The position numbers and the translations under genes were made by a program. 64,000 bases of DNA from Aquatica leii. Its lineage: Eukaryota > Arthropoda > Insecta > Coleoptera > Lampyridae. The notes beneath the pieces were generated by a model. The model ran no database searches. It was not told the DNA's origin and saw only the letters and a list, made by a program, of their open reading frames with translations. Positions 22,270 to 33,619 of the stretch are shown one piece after another. The stretch is from contig CM069433.1 of assembly GCA_035610365.1 (NCBI GenBank), positions 58,332,487 through 58,396,486 on the forward strand, given 5' to 3'. Numbering within the stretch: position 1 is the stretch's first letter; each line of letters begins with the position of its first letter.

Positions 22270-23740
22270 TATTGGGAGCTAGACAAAAGATAATTCATAT
22301 TTATTCAGGAAACTCTTAAAAATCTGAATGGCGCGTCAAAATTTTATTATAATTTATTACATACGCTTTTTAATTTGTTTTTTTATTCAAACAACTAATT
22401 TTTTAGCTTATTTAACATTTTGCATAAAAATAATAAAGTAAAATCATTTATAAACAACAATTAGGAATTATAATTTTACAGAAAATGTATTTATGAGAAA
22501 TAATTTACATTAGACGCAAACAGCACCCAACGCTTTTGCTAAAATTAAATCGTGTGGATTTATTGTACAATAGCTTTAGAGTTTGGTCTATTTTAATGCT
22601 AAATTATGCAAATAAAGGTAAACAATTCAATGCTTTAGATTTTACAACGTTTAATTTCTTGAATTTATTTAAAAGCGTTAGCAGTTTTTAATAGAATTTT
22701 GAAAATGCTTTTGCATACAAAAGAATATTTACTAAAACAAAGTCACTTAAAAACATTCTACAAATTTATCTAAAAAATTATGTATTATTTTTGAAGTTGA
22801 TTACTATTAAATACATCCACATAAGATTTTTAATTTTTTCAGGACGTTAGTAATAATGACGAGGAAAATGTGAAAGCGACAAACATCATGCTTCATTAAT
22901 ACTGAAGCGCTTGGAAGTTCAGCATCAAGAAAGTTTACAAATTAAAATTGCAAAATCTGTCTTCCTACACCAAACAGTTTAAATTTGAATATCTCAAACT
23001 GAGATTCCTAATTAAGTTTTACAACTTCGTAGGTATATTACTTCAAAAGTTTTTGGGACTGTTTCAGAGTATATTAATTCTATCATCGCTTCTGTTTCTT
23101 TACTATTAATTAAAAGATTTTCGTACCAATTTACCTTTTTATGTTTTAGTAAAACGAACAATCAAATTTTGTGATTATATTAATTATTGCATCTTAAATG
23201 TTACAACTACTTTAAATATTGTTCTACTAATTTGATTACATTATACTATATAATATGTTAATAGAAAATTGAAAGCATATATCAAATAATAATATTTAGA
23301 TATGCAAATTGATATTACCAAACTGTAAGATGAAGCACAAGTTTTTGTTTATATTATAGGTACATACTTGAAGGTATTTTCAAATCCGTTTACAAACTCA
23401 GTCAAAATAAGGTATTAAAAAATATGGAATTTATGTTTTTTAATTTGCGTTTGTTTGTTTTTTTAAATTATATTATGTACTCAGTATAGATTTTGATAAA
23501 ACATATTACAAAATTTTTTATAAATAATATTTTGTTGTCGGATGAACGTTCGATAATTTTTACAATAAAAAATAACTATTAATCAATAGTGTAAAATATG
23601 TTAAATTTGTAATTCTAAAAAAGTTAACTAACTAAAAATTTTATTTCATAACTAACAAAAACATCACCGATTACCAAATAAATGTCTAATAGCAAAATTA
23701 ATCAACCAGAAAATTACAAAAAAAAATAAAGAACAGATAC
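22270..23740. other. AT-rich stretch, no gene seen
   Basis: Nothing recognisable. Confidence 0.45.
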
Positions 23741-23741
23741 C

Positions 23742-24190
23742 CTAATTATTGATAATTAAATTAAATTTAAATAGTTTTCTATATGGTATTTGTTTGATAA
23801 TCTTGGTCTTGGTACCCTGGCATTCTTGACTCAGACCCGGCTTGCACATCCTGCTACTCTCACGAATTTTGCATTTAATTTTCTTGGTTATGTATAAAAC
23901 CCATGTTACGTTAAAACGCCCTTCTTCATTGTTGACCACCAGCTTCCGCATATCTAGTGCTATTTGTAACGACCGAACCTAACTCTCGTAAGCAAATTAA
24001 CAAATGGTTCGCGCTGGGTTGGCTAGAACTTGTTGAACGTGAACTAAATGTACCCCTAAGACACCTTTTAATCCGTAGTTGAGATTGGCGCATTGATTGA
24101 TTCGGCAAGCCAGGTTGGCTTAGGAACATTTAACTCTTTCGGCATCGCTACGCTTTAGTTTCGGACGGAGATCCCTAAATTCAATAATTT
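23742..24190 (-). other. GC-richer unassigned segment with short minus-strand frames
   Basis: Frames at 24129-23926 and 23951-23742 overlap end to end on the minus strand. The first is rich in S, Q and R, and neither shows a known domain. The base composition differs from the flanks, and the segment sits just upstream of the gypsy remnant (from 24528), so it may be an older retroelement or untranslated region. No function is proposed. Confidence 0.25.
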
Positions 24191-24527
24191 AAGTCAATAA
24201 TTCATTTTTAGAACATTTATCTGAATTTAACTCAACGAAAACTTCAGTTTGTCATTACAATCAATCCGCAACACCCCGTATAGTATTAATAAGATAAATT
24301 AAATCCGCTGTCTTTCAATTGTAAAAGGCATTGTTGTTAATAGATATCAGTAGTGCACCTACCGGAGATTTGTAATTATAATTAAAATCCAGTTAAGCCG
24401 AAAGCAGCAATTGTGCATTACCTAAAAACCTTAATTAACTATAGCAAAGTCATTAGCGTTTATTACATATTGAAATAATTTCTCAGTAATTCTAACCTTT
24501 AATTTACGTATTTATCATGTATACGTT

Positions 24528-24647
24528 AATTAACTTAATTTCTAACACCGTCTTAACAAAAATTAGTTAATTTCCGCCACGCCGTTTACACCTGATTCTT
24601 CATTTGAGAAAACTAACTGTTTTTTAAAGGTTAGAAACTTAGACACA
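24528..24647 (+). repeat. Direct repeat flanking the gypsy remnant, left copy
   Basis: About 120 bases resemble 29197-29317 at about 85 percent, sharing TTAATTTCCGCCACG(C/T)CG and TTTACACCTGAT(T/C)CTTCA. The pair brackets the gag-protease coding region, which makes LTR remnants the natural reading, but neither copy shows clear TG/CA termini. Confidence 0.6.
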
Positions 24648-24782
24648 TTTGCCTAACCGTAATTCCCCTTGACGTGTGGACCGCATCATTGTATTCAGTT
24701 TTAGTTATATACCTACCTAGTAGAATATAAATAAAATATACCCAACATGTACAATTTCTTGTAATAAATACATTCAAGTTTA

Positions 24783-27010
24783 AGGTTGGGATTTCGTCTA
24801 TGTATTTTATATAGCACTCGCGCGTGCACGGGGCACAGGAAATTTAAAAAAATATTAGTTGTCAGAGCACAAAAATGTGTTCCTATGAAAGAGGAATGTT
24901 GTCAGCATCATCTAAGGTATTTTAAAATCTTGAAAAAAATATTTTTTTGCATAAAAAAGGTCACAAAGTAAGCAATATTTTTCAATGATAACTTTCTACT
25001 TCTTTTGTAAACTATACTTATACTATTGAAAAGAGGAAATTATGAAATAGCTTAGGGGAAGATGTAAATCTTTTACTTTCATTTGAGGATTTACTTTTTT
25101 AGTTACGTTAGGTAGTTTTTGAGTGGTCCTGTTTCCAGTGAAATATATTAACGATTATACTGCAATGTCATTACGGTCAAAAATTGAACATATAAAACGC
25201 CAACTTGGGTTAAAAAGTAACTACCGACATACAAAATTTTAATTTAGCAGCAATAATAAGTTCATCCATTATAATGCAGATGGCGCGGTGAACAGTCGAT
25301 AACGCGCATTGAATATTATATTTCAGTACTAATCTTCCTTATATTTATTAGTACAGTATGTTATTATGCAAAATCTCAGTTTCGTTTGTGTTTACATTTT
25401 TAACAATTTACAATACGCGCATTTAGTAAATACGTTACAATTGAGTTAGGCCAAGATCTTGGTTGCAAATAAAGCTAAATTTTAACGTGATTTTAAAGAA
25501 ATTGATTACAATTTATTTCGTTTTTGTATTTTTCACACTTTTAATTTACGGTTTGGTATTTGGGTATACTAGTATAAAAGTATAACAAACCTGTTTTTAT
25601 TTTTGTTAGAAATAAAAGAAAATACATAGCACGTCGCTTATTGGAAACATATTTAATGTTATCAAGCGGGTCATGTTATCACTTTATTAAAGAACAGGCC
25701 GGACGTATGATACTACATAGAAAAAACATCGTTTATAGTAATCATAATTTCGGTTTATGTTACCAATTTTCTTCTCAGGTTTGTTTCTATACGTGAACAA
25801 TAACCTATTTCGTATGATTTTTTTAGCTGAATTTTTACAATACGCTTTTTTTGAGTACAAAATCTTATCATGGTACCCTAAAAATAGTTGTTTTGCATAT
25901 TTAGCTTTATTTTGACTGATCTACGAATGGTACATAATTTAAACATCTGTAAACACGTAATCTTCGAGAATTAACTTGGAAAGCATGTTCGTTCTTAGAA
26001 TAACTTAAATTAACTGCGTATTATGTGATAACGTTATTTTGTATTTATTTTTAGTGGCTATAACTTGATTGATTTGATTAAAACGCCGTATTTTTGAATT
26101 TACTAAAAAATGTACTTTTTAATTACCTAAATTTGGCTTACATATCTTAGTATTTCAGACATGAACATTTAGGTTGTCATTTGACAAAATTCAAATTATT
26201 AAAAAAACCATAAGGTTATTCTCATAAACGTGATTAAAACACTTATTTTGATCGGAGAATTCAAAAATGTAATAATGTACAGGAAGTTTTATTTAAAAAA
26301 CTTTAATATTTTAGGGCTTTTGCGACACGCTGTATAATACGAAAATAATTTAAAAAGCAACCATAATAGGCTTCCATTTATTCTAAAAGTAAAACTTTTT
26401 TAAGTTGCGTATTTTGTGCCAATATTCAGTGCCGTATAGCGGTATAAGTTATCACAAAATATTAATGGATAATTAATGAATATTTACTAAACTTGTTTAC
26501 TTAACATGAAACTTAAATTTCATATTCTAATTTAGTGGTAAGTTTTTGAATGTTGAAACGTATTTAATTACAATTAATCAGTTTTTTTCCAAAACATGGT
26601 AATCAAGAATTAACTTCATTGCGAAGCAAAGCTGAATACGTACCCGATAACATATTTTTTTATAATTTTACTTTATGATTATTAATTTTCTGCTATTAAT
26701 TTGCGTGAGTTTGGTTGAAACATTATTACCACAAGAAACATGCGGTGTTACGATTGCAAAGAAAAACGTGCAACACAAGTATATTATGAAATGTAGACGA
26801 TAACAAAAGATACACAACATTATCATTGGTAATAAAATGTATTGTCAACATGCATTCTTATCAGTCGTACAACAGTACCATCTGTTGTTGTATAGCGGCG
26901 AGTTTATGTAGCAAAAAATTTCATCATTTTACTGTAGCATTGGCGCCACTTTACTGTATTTGATTTCTTTCCTTGTCTTAAGGTACTTCTCACTTTACTA
27001 AATCCCAACC
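24783..27010. mobile_element. TTAA-flanked element with 11-bp TIRs, 2,228 bp
   Basis: Left end TTAA-GGTTGGGATTT (24779-24793), right end AAATCCCAACC-TTAA (27000-27014): perfect 11-bp terminal inverted repeats with a TTAA duplication at each side. TTAA duplication is the mark of piggyBac-superfamily insertion. The inside has no transposase frame; a 61-codon Cys/His-containing frame at 24786-24971 is too short to assign. It sits inside the gypsy remnant, so it inserted later. Confidence 0.65.
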
Positions 27011-27249
27011 TTAAAGAATAAATTTATATTAATTGTGATCAAATTAATAACGCTTTAAATCCAACGCCAAGACTTGAGCTACCTGGGATCGTTACATTTT
27101 AATGCATCCGAGTAGAGGACAACTGGACCTGAACCTAAAAGTAAGCGTTATTAATTTTGTTTTAGACATTTTGGTTAGCGCCCAAAATACTTTGTTTTAA
27201 AATCCAACATGTTTGAGCCTATAGAAGTGCCAAAAGCAACCCCGATAAC

Positions 27250-27920
27250 CGACGTATGGTCCAAGTAGATGAATCTCATTTGCAATAAAGAGTTGACGCA
27301 CCAGATGAAAATACATAAATTGGATACATCTGGTGGCGTGACGTTACGTTAATCTGGTCTAAAAATCGTAATACTTCATGTCCGTCTTCACCAAACCTGT
27401 TAACCGCACTCGCACAATTGTGTGAAAAGGTCTGCAAATAAAAAATCCAATTCAATGGCAAAACCATTTCGTTTCTCGAACGCATCGAAGAGTTGGAAAA
27501 CTCGTACCGAATTTAAGACGCCATACTTTTAGGAGCTCTCCCCGTTTTGTTAAACGATGATGTACTTCTCTGGTATCGGATTAACAAACTTGATTAGGAA
27601 ATATGGAGTGACTTTGTAAGTAGTAAGTAGTTTTAAACTTTATAAAAACACGATACCGTTACCATTTAAAAAAAATGATACGCACGGTTTGCAAACAAAT
27701 GGAAAAAAAACCGGAGACTACATTTAAGCAATAAAAACGGTTGTTCGTCGTCATAGACACTTCTCCCCGGAAGATCAACTGCAAAGAATATATGAGAATT
27801 TGCAAAGTTTATGCAAACTGTATACAAAACGCACTGAATTTACTATCCTGCAAAAAATAAAAGCATTGGCTTGCGACTATAAGGATATAAACCGTCAAAA
27901 ATTCGCCAGATAACAGACTT
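27250..27920 (+). pseudogene. Ty3/gypsy Gag remnant
   Basis: Broken frames give ERIEELENSYRI, AILLGALPVLLNDDVLLWYR (about 27478-27580) and IWSDFV. This is the order of the insect gypsy Gag capsid: FLERIEEL, then LLxALPxLLxGxALxWYR, then WxxF. About 27755-27900 reads RHFSPEDQLQRIYENLQSL, CKLYTKRTEFTILQKIKALA and CDYKDI, the next capsid block (RHLSPEEQLxRIYxNLxPxY, then FxTLxEL, then DYE). Gag forms the particle shell. Several stops and shifts make it non-functional. No zinc knuckle is seen. Confidence 0.75.
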
Positions 27921-28056
27921 TGAGTTACAAGTTATAATAATGATAATTCCGTTAAAAGTACCAGTAGTATGTGTTGTACAAGATCCGCCACTTTTTGACA
28001 GTTCCAGATTTCATATCGCACTAAAACACAGTCCCAACCGATAACAACGACTGTCC

Positions 28057-28536
28057 GTGGATCTACCAATCACCAGGAATAGACCGCGTGGTTGGAAACT
28101 GTTAAAAATGTTTATTCTAGGTCTAAACTTACCCGCCATCGCTTACAAAGATTCTAAATTGTTTGTTCCTGTCACCGTATACGAACAAGAGTTTGACGAT
28201 TTAGTAGATTCCGGCTCTACCAAAACTAATGTACTTTTCAATAGAGATTTACAACCGCAGGGAAACAACCCTATTAGGGCTCAACTAATAAACGGTGAGA
28301 TTGCTAAAACTTGCGGAAACTATTTGTTTCCAGCAAACATTTGATCTCAAACTAACACGTTTGAATGCCAATCTCTGAAAAATCTTACAACCGACCTTCT
28401 GCGTGGGTTTGATGTCCTGTCCAGAAATAATGCCACGAAGGTAGTAGCAGCAAAAACTCTGACGCTGCTCGCCGAATCGACAGTATGTACAGAACCAGTC
28501 CAGGTCTTGGAAGAATTCAAAGTAAATACAAACTGA
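28057..28536 (+). pseudogene. Retropepsin-like aspartic protease remnant of the gypsy element
   Basis: The frame reads RPRGWKLL, then LFVPVTVYEQEFDDLVDSGS with the catalytic D-S-G at residues 51-53 (Asp codon 28207-28209). A single TGA at 28342-28344 interrupts it, and the same frame goes on with NLTTDLLRGFDVLSRNNATK, the usual D-x-LLG-x-D-x-L block of gypsy proteases. The frame closes at 28534-28536. The enzyme matures the Gag-Pol polyprotein. Apart from the one stop the frame is strikingly well kept compared with the gag and pol debris around it. Confidence 0.8.
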
Positions 28537-28539
28537 ACT

Positions 28540-29190
28540 TGCCGGTAGAAAACAATTTGCTGCAAGAAAAGGTAGATTAATTTCAGCATTAAATGGTCCC
28601 CCAGTTTAAGTACTGTATCGACTTAAAAAGAATCCGATGTTATTAAAAGAATACAAATTCTTTTTAGCGTCAAACTTCATACAGCCTGACTTTAACGTTT
28701 CCAGTTTTCCGATGCACGAAGTTATGCCGTTATAACTACGAAACCTTGAATCAATAACCCGTTGTTTTCTAACGCCGTTAAAAAACGAAACTTTTACGCC
28801 AGATACCGCAATAACAACTAAACAAGAGCCGATATCGGATTTGTTTTTCCAGTTAGGAGCTTAACCAAACTGATAGGTATCTACTATGATATCTGCGGTA
28901 AACGCACTCGTAATTAAACTGCCTCTAGTTTTGTAAATAAAAACACAAGATTAAGTCAATCTCTTCCAGCAATCTCCCGTGTTAGTGTCTAAGAGAAGGT
29001 AATATGTATTGAAACGGCAAAGGTGGCCGTAATTGTTTTTAAAACTATAAATAAATTTGTGTCAATTACGCGTGAGCTTTAGACTTTCGGTTACAAACCA
29101 CCTCTACCGCTTTATAGCGCGCGACTTTTATCTGCCTAATAATCATTCAACCGTAACGAAACACAAAATAAAAGCCGCCGTCAAAACTAA
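28540..29190 (+). pseudogene. Probable degraded pol debris
   Basis: The G+C content stays like that of the protease and short strings such as RLISALNGPPV and YRLKKNP resemble the spacer before a gypsy RT, but I cannot find the RT catalytic box. Treated as part of the gypsy remnant by position only. Confidence 0.35.
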
Positions 29191-29196
29191 AAACTC

Positions 29197-29317
29197 AATT
29201 AGCTTAATTCCTAGCACCGTTCTTAACAATAATTGATTAATTTCCGCCACGTCGTTTACACCTGATCCTTCATTTGGAAAAATTAACTGATTTTTAAAGA
29301 ATACAAACTTGGACCGC
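29197..29317 (+). repeat. Direct repeat flanking the gypsy remnant, right copy
   Basis: Partner of 24528-24647. Homology stops abruptly at both sides, so if these are LTRs they are truncated. Confidence 0.6.
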
Positions 29318-29319
29318 AA

Positions 29320-31130
29320 AACATTTTGACTACAAACTTTAAGAAAGTTAATTAGTCAATATTATAAAATACAACTTAAATATAAAAATATAACTGAAGC
29401 AAGTCTTAAAGTAATCTTAATTTGAAGTACACATTAATTACGTACAACTAAACAAACGTTACGGAATGTAAGTACATTTTTTTTTTAATAAACGTTAATT
29501 TTTACAAAATAAACACAAACAATAATAAATTTAACATATATCGTTACAGTGTTTTTATGTCTAAATGATACATTTTCTAAAAGTTCAAATATTTACCTCA
29601 CTTTAATGTAAATTTTATTCTCATTTGAGCCGTTAGGACGTAATCTCAGTATATATTCACGCTGAAAAAATAGGGCATGTTAACTTTACGTTCACATTTA
29701 CATAAAAATTAAGCAATCTCAGTGTTGCTTGGAAAAAATAAATTGTTATGCTAGAAAATTGGTTGTGTTATTTATGTTTAAAGAACGTTAACACATTTAA
29801 AAAATCACATCAAAGTTTGTGTGCACAATATAAAGTTAAAACGTACATTCTAAAACAAAACTACATAAAAAAGGTAATAATACTAAATTACAAATAAAAC
29901 ACTGATTTATTATTTTGTATTCAATTAAACGTAAAACATCTAATTTTAAAATATTTATTTATTATTGAATTTTGTTATCAGTAAAAGATGGCGTTGATTT
30001 TTGTACACCATTAACTGATAAGAGTAAAGGAAATTTAATTTTTCCTCAACAAAGTCTCATCACTGTTAGTTATTGACATGTCTTCACTGTTTAACGGGTC
30101 TGTATCTACTAGAAAACAATTTGTTTTTTTTAAAACGTTCTTATTTTATATTAACGACAATATGAAACATTTTATTCAACAAAACATTTTATAAAAATTT
30201 ATAGAAAATAATTGTATTATTTAAATAAAACACTTGTTAATATACTGATACTAAATGGGTTTAAAACATTGTATTATAATTATCTTTTTTTTTAATTAAA
30301 AGTTGGTAAATTAGCACTATGCTCCGCCGTCTTATTGTAAAAAAATAGAAAAAATATTGATACAAATGTTTAGTACAAATTAAAACAAAAAAAAAATTAA
30401 ATATACCAATTTGATCTTCAAAAAGTTGTTTTAAGTAGATTCAAACAAACATATAACGTGGAAAAACTAAATTTAAAAACTTAAGAATATAAATCAGTCT
30501 TTTAACAGCACGAAAGTAATAACAGCAATATATTTTATTTTTAAGTTAAGTTTTAATTTGTACTTGTTTTTGTGTTTGCAAGTTATTATATTCTTGTTTT
30601 TTATTTTTGGTTTTTACTATCTTTATTAAGCACATTTTTGTTATGGTGTTTTTTAAAAACAGTAAATATACTGTAGGTGCATTAAAACCAGTTATAATTT
30701 AATTTGATTATTATTAATCATTCAGTTTTTTTAAATTAACGCTTCGGCCAGCCAATCAAGGAAAAGTTAATAGTTAGTTAATGTTAGTTGATCTGATAAA
30801 AACTGTAATAATGACTAACTGTTTAAATGTTTGATTACTTTTGAATTCTTAAGTTGCCATTGCAATTGAAAGCTAGTGCAATTATACTCTTAGCACCATA
30901 TAAAGACAATACACCGTTAGCAAACAAAATGCACTTTTTCTTACCACCAAACCCACTACAAAATTATCATTTGGAATATTTATTTACAAATTAAACTTAA
31001 ACATTTGAAACAGTTCATTCATTTGAATTTAAAATTATATAAAAAATAAGTTACTATTACCACAGATTATAATGTCCTACGGACAGATGTATCAGTAAGA
31101 CGGAGAAACGAATATACAATAAGGATGCAA
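29320..31130. other. AT-rich stretch, no gene seen
   Basis: No reading frame or repeat that I can support. Confidence 0.45.
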
Positions 31131-31147
31131 GACATAACTGATTTAAA

Positions 31148-31175
31148 GGGACCGCATGCAAAGCGCATGCGTTCC
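31148..31175. repeat. GC-rich hairpin upstream of the THAP-like exon
   Basis: GGGACCGCATGC (31148-31159) and GCATGCGTTCCC (31164-31175) pair with one mismatch around a 4-base loop. It stands out in AT-rich DNA and lies 160 bases before the THAP-like start. Confidence 0.55.
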
Positions 31176-31334
31176 CGAACAGCTGTGCGAAAACAATCCG
31201 CATTTTGTTTTAATATTTTTATAGCGTTTTGGGTTGACTCTTATTGAAACAATCATTAATGCTTTGGAATTTTTAGTGTTTGTTTTTATTGTATATATTA
31301 GTGGTTTAGCGTGTTTAAATAATAGTTAATTAAT

Positions 31335-31454
31335 ATGAGTAACGAAAAGACTGGCGGAGTTTATTATATTTATAAAAATTGTAAGAACACTTTCCACAAA
31401 TCTCGGGGCTGTGGAATCAAATTTTTAAGAGTGCCAAAGGATGAAACTATCTAA
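31335..31454 (+). pseudogene. THAP-domain-like exon fragment
   Basis: The 39-codon frame holds YKNCKNTFHKSRGCGIKFLR and VPKDE, close to the start of a THAP zinc finger (C-x2-4-C, then a short loop, then F-x-F/R-x-P). The first Cys expected a few residues before KNC is Tyr or missing. THAP fingers bind DNA in P-element-like transposases and host regulators. The frame ends in TAA at 31452; about 55 bases on, TTCTTTCAG precedes TATTGGAGTAAAAAG, which could supply the conserved Trp region as a second exon, but no GT donor is left. Most likely a dead exon; transposon or host origin cannot be told. Confidence 0.4.
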
Positions 31455-31584
31455 ATACCTTTCTTTCTCTTTGTTGTTACTTTTCTTTTACTTATAAAAT
31501 TCTTTCAGTATTGGAGTAAAAAGTTTACGCTTTTGGCAAATTCATATTTGTTATTTTAATAATAATATAATAAAAAAAAATTAC

Positions 31585-31600
31585 ATAGGTATATACCTAT
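31585..31600. repeat. Perfect 16-bp palindrome
   Basis: ATAGGTATATACCTAT equals its own reverse complement. Short and AT-rich; no known role. Confidence 0.6.
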
Positions 31601-32039
31601 CTAAAACATTGACAAAAGCCTTTGCAATATATTTTCAAGTAAAGGTAAAAGGTAATATTGCGTTGGACAAAAAAAAATTAAGTCTGGCAACGTTACATAT
31701 AACCCGTTTAAATGTCCGAGGTCACCGCGGCGTTTCGAACAAGATCAAAAGAGTAGTACATCTGTACATTATAATCTGTGCTATTACATTATATTTTTTA
31801 TTACGGTCGTAAATGTCAATTTAAAGGTGGTCATTCGGCCTTGAAAACGGATTTTTATTAAGTAGCTACCCGGGTTTCAATGGATTCAAAGTATATTATA
31901 TGGTTTACCCTAAAAATCTAACCAAAGATAAAAATGCAGTAGTTATAAAAGAATAGATCATGCACACTGGGTTTTAAAACCGAAAAAATACAGGTTACTT
32001 GGGTATATATCCTAATACCTGATTTAATATATTTCTATG

Positions 32040-33610
32040 TAATTTGTAACATTTTCACGAATTACGTTCAAGTTAAAGAAGGATGGGACATGACTTCAGA
32101 CCATTATCCTTTTCTCCTGACGCTCAGTGATATAATTATCCAAAAAGGAATTGCTCTTAGACTTGTCAATAAATTAACAGATTGACATATCTTTAAAATT
32201 ATTTTTGAAAATTCCATCAATTTAGAAGTTCCAGCACGAACAAACGGCAAACTAAACCAAAAAGTGAAAGCTTTTATTAATAATATCCAGGAATCAATCA
32301 TAATAATTTTTAAATCTCTCCTATAATCTCAAACCTATTTGAAAAAATACTGAAAAAAAACTGAAAATTATAGAAACATGTAATTTGATTCTAACTCATC
32401 AATTCGGCTTTATAAGAGGGCACTCTACTATCGGTCAAGCCCACAACTCAAAAATTGCTAAGGAATCGAATAGTCTGCTCAGTAATTTTCTTAGATTGTT
32501 GTACAAGCTTTTGACAAAGTGTGGCACAAACGACTTATCATGTTCATACCCTAATAATATTTCCAACTATGTATTAGAACCGTATATTTTGGATATATAC
32601 TTTAGGATTAAACATGAGGCGGCTTATTGAGATATAAAAAAAATTACGGCAAGGGTGCCGCAAAGCAGTGTCTTGAAACCTGTGTTATACACAATTTAGA
32701 CTATGATTATAAGCCACTTTCGGTTTAGACAGCGTCGTAGTTAATTATCTAGACTTAGGCTTGATCCTAATCTCTTCTTGAAAGCCCCCAAGAAGAGACT
32801 AGAACCAAGCCTATGTCTGGCTGTTTAACTACGGCGCGCGGCGGGGTCTAAGCCGAAAGTCGCTTATTATCATATATATATATATATAACAACCGCGAAA
32901 GCTTAAGATTTTATACAATTTAGACTAGTAATATACCCAAACTAGAGTATAATACAATTGCCACCTCCGCGTATAATACAACCATCTTAGCTAAAGGCAA
33001 AGTCTAAAGAAATTGCAAATAAAATACAAAGATATATTGATCGGATAAATAAATGAACTAAAAAATGGCAAATCAATCTAGAAGAAAGTAAAACTGCACA
33101 TGTTAACTTTACGAATAAAACTGGACAGCACATACATATAAACATAAATAATATATAGATATCATATACAGATACAGAAAACATCTGGGTATTGCTTAAA
33201 CAAAAAATTAAGCTGGAAACCACATGTTAAAAAGAAGCGAGGAAGTTTGATACTAAATATAGAAAAATGTATTGGCTGTTTGATAGACATTTCACATTGA
33301 CAACATCTAATACAATACTATTATACAAGCAAATACTTAAACCAGTACGTTCAGATGGCCTACAGCTCTAAGTTTACGCTAAAAAAGTAATATCCTTAGT
33401 ATTTTCAGAATAAAGTGCTAAGAAACATAGTCGATGCTTCTTGGTACTTCAAAAATAGTGACTTCTACGGAGATCTTGGAACACCGCTAAGCAAACTATT
33501 ACAAAGATCGCCAAAAATCATGAGCAACGACTTCTTCAACATATAAATATCAAAATCATCAAGTTAGTAAATAACACAATTAAGAAAAAAGGTTCAACCA
33601 GAAGAAGCCG
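32040..33610 (+). pseudogene. Jockey ORF2 pseudogene (endonuclease end and RT)
   Basis: APE-type endonuclease end: SDHYPFLLTLSD. RT: LTHQFGFIRGHSTIGQ (32390-32440) matches the HQFGFRxGHSTxxQ block; YILDIYFRIKHEAAY and ARVPQSSVLKPVLY follow (32580-32685), where the family reads GVPQGSVLGPxLY. After the fold-back, one frame reads IPKLEYNTIATSAYNTTILA (about 32930-32993); the family has ATFADDTAIL, so the catalytic FADD is now SAYN (codons 32966-32977) and both Asp are lost. Then SKEIANKIQRYIDRIN, KKWQINLEESKTAHVNFTNK, YRKMYWLFDRH and LLYKQILKPV (to about 33350) give the Jockey thumb and tail. Clearly inactive. Confidence 0.85.
32685..32927. mobile_element. Fold-back insertion with 13-17 bp target duplication
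   Basis: ACAATTTAGACTA occurs at 32691-32703 and 32915-32927 (imperfectly extended leftward by TTATAC). Between them a long hairpin spans 32709-32867: arms of about 70-79 bp pair at roughly 85 percent around an 8-base loop (AAAGCCCC), from ATAAG(C/G)(C/G)ACTTTCGG to CTCTTCTTG. A (TA)n tract (about 32871-32888) and GC-richer bases follow before the second duplication. Long target duplication plus a simple-repeat tail are more typical of retroposed than of cut-and-paste insertions. Confidence 0.75.
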
Positions 33611-33619
33611 TTTGAGTTG

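Larger units (their letters stand above)
24528..29317 (+). mobile_element. Decayed Ty3/gypsy-type LTR retrotransposon with nested insertion
   Basis: From left: direct repeat (24528-24647), a nested 2.2-kb TTAA element (24783-27010), gag remnant (about 27250-27920), protease remnant (28057-28536), unreadable pol debris (28540-29190), direct repeat (29197-29317). Without the nested element the remnant is about 2.5 kb, so most of pol (RT, RNase H, integrase) is lost or beyond recognition. Gag and protease identify it as a gypsy-lineage element. Its limits rest only on the direct repeats. Confidence 0.6.
31800..33610 (+). mobile_element. Jockey-type LINE relic, 5'-truncated, with nested fold-back
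   Basis: The plus strand carries the end of the endonuclease domain (MTSDHYPFLLTLSD near 32090-32130), the connecting region, the RT domain (32385 onward) and the RT thumb and C-terminal tail to about 33600. A fold-back element inserted at 32685-32927 splits the RT just before its catalytic box. Many stops and shifts. Sequence order and wording match the insect Jockey clade (EN, then RT, no RNase H). The upstream limit near 31800 is approximate. Confidence 0.8.

Noticed and set aside
24786-24971. Cys/His-rich frame as a piggyBac C-terminal zinc-binding tail
   Set aside because: It lies at the left end reading inward on the plus strand, the wrong place for a C-terminus, and the Cys spacing is loose.
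27276-27485. Minus-strand frame over the gag remnant
   Set aside because: Antisense of the gypsy Gag; no domain of its own.
28347-28589. Minus-strand frame over the protease end
   Set aside because: Antisense of the continued protease frame.
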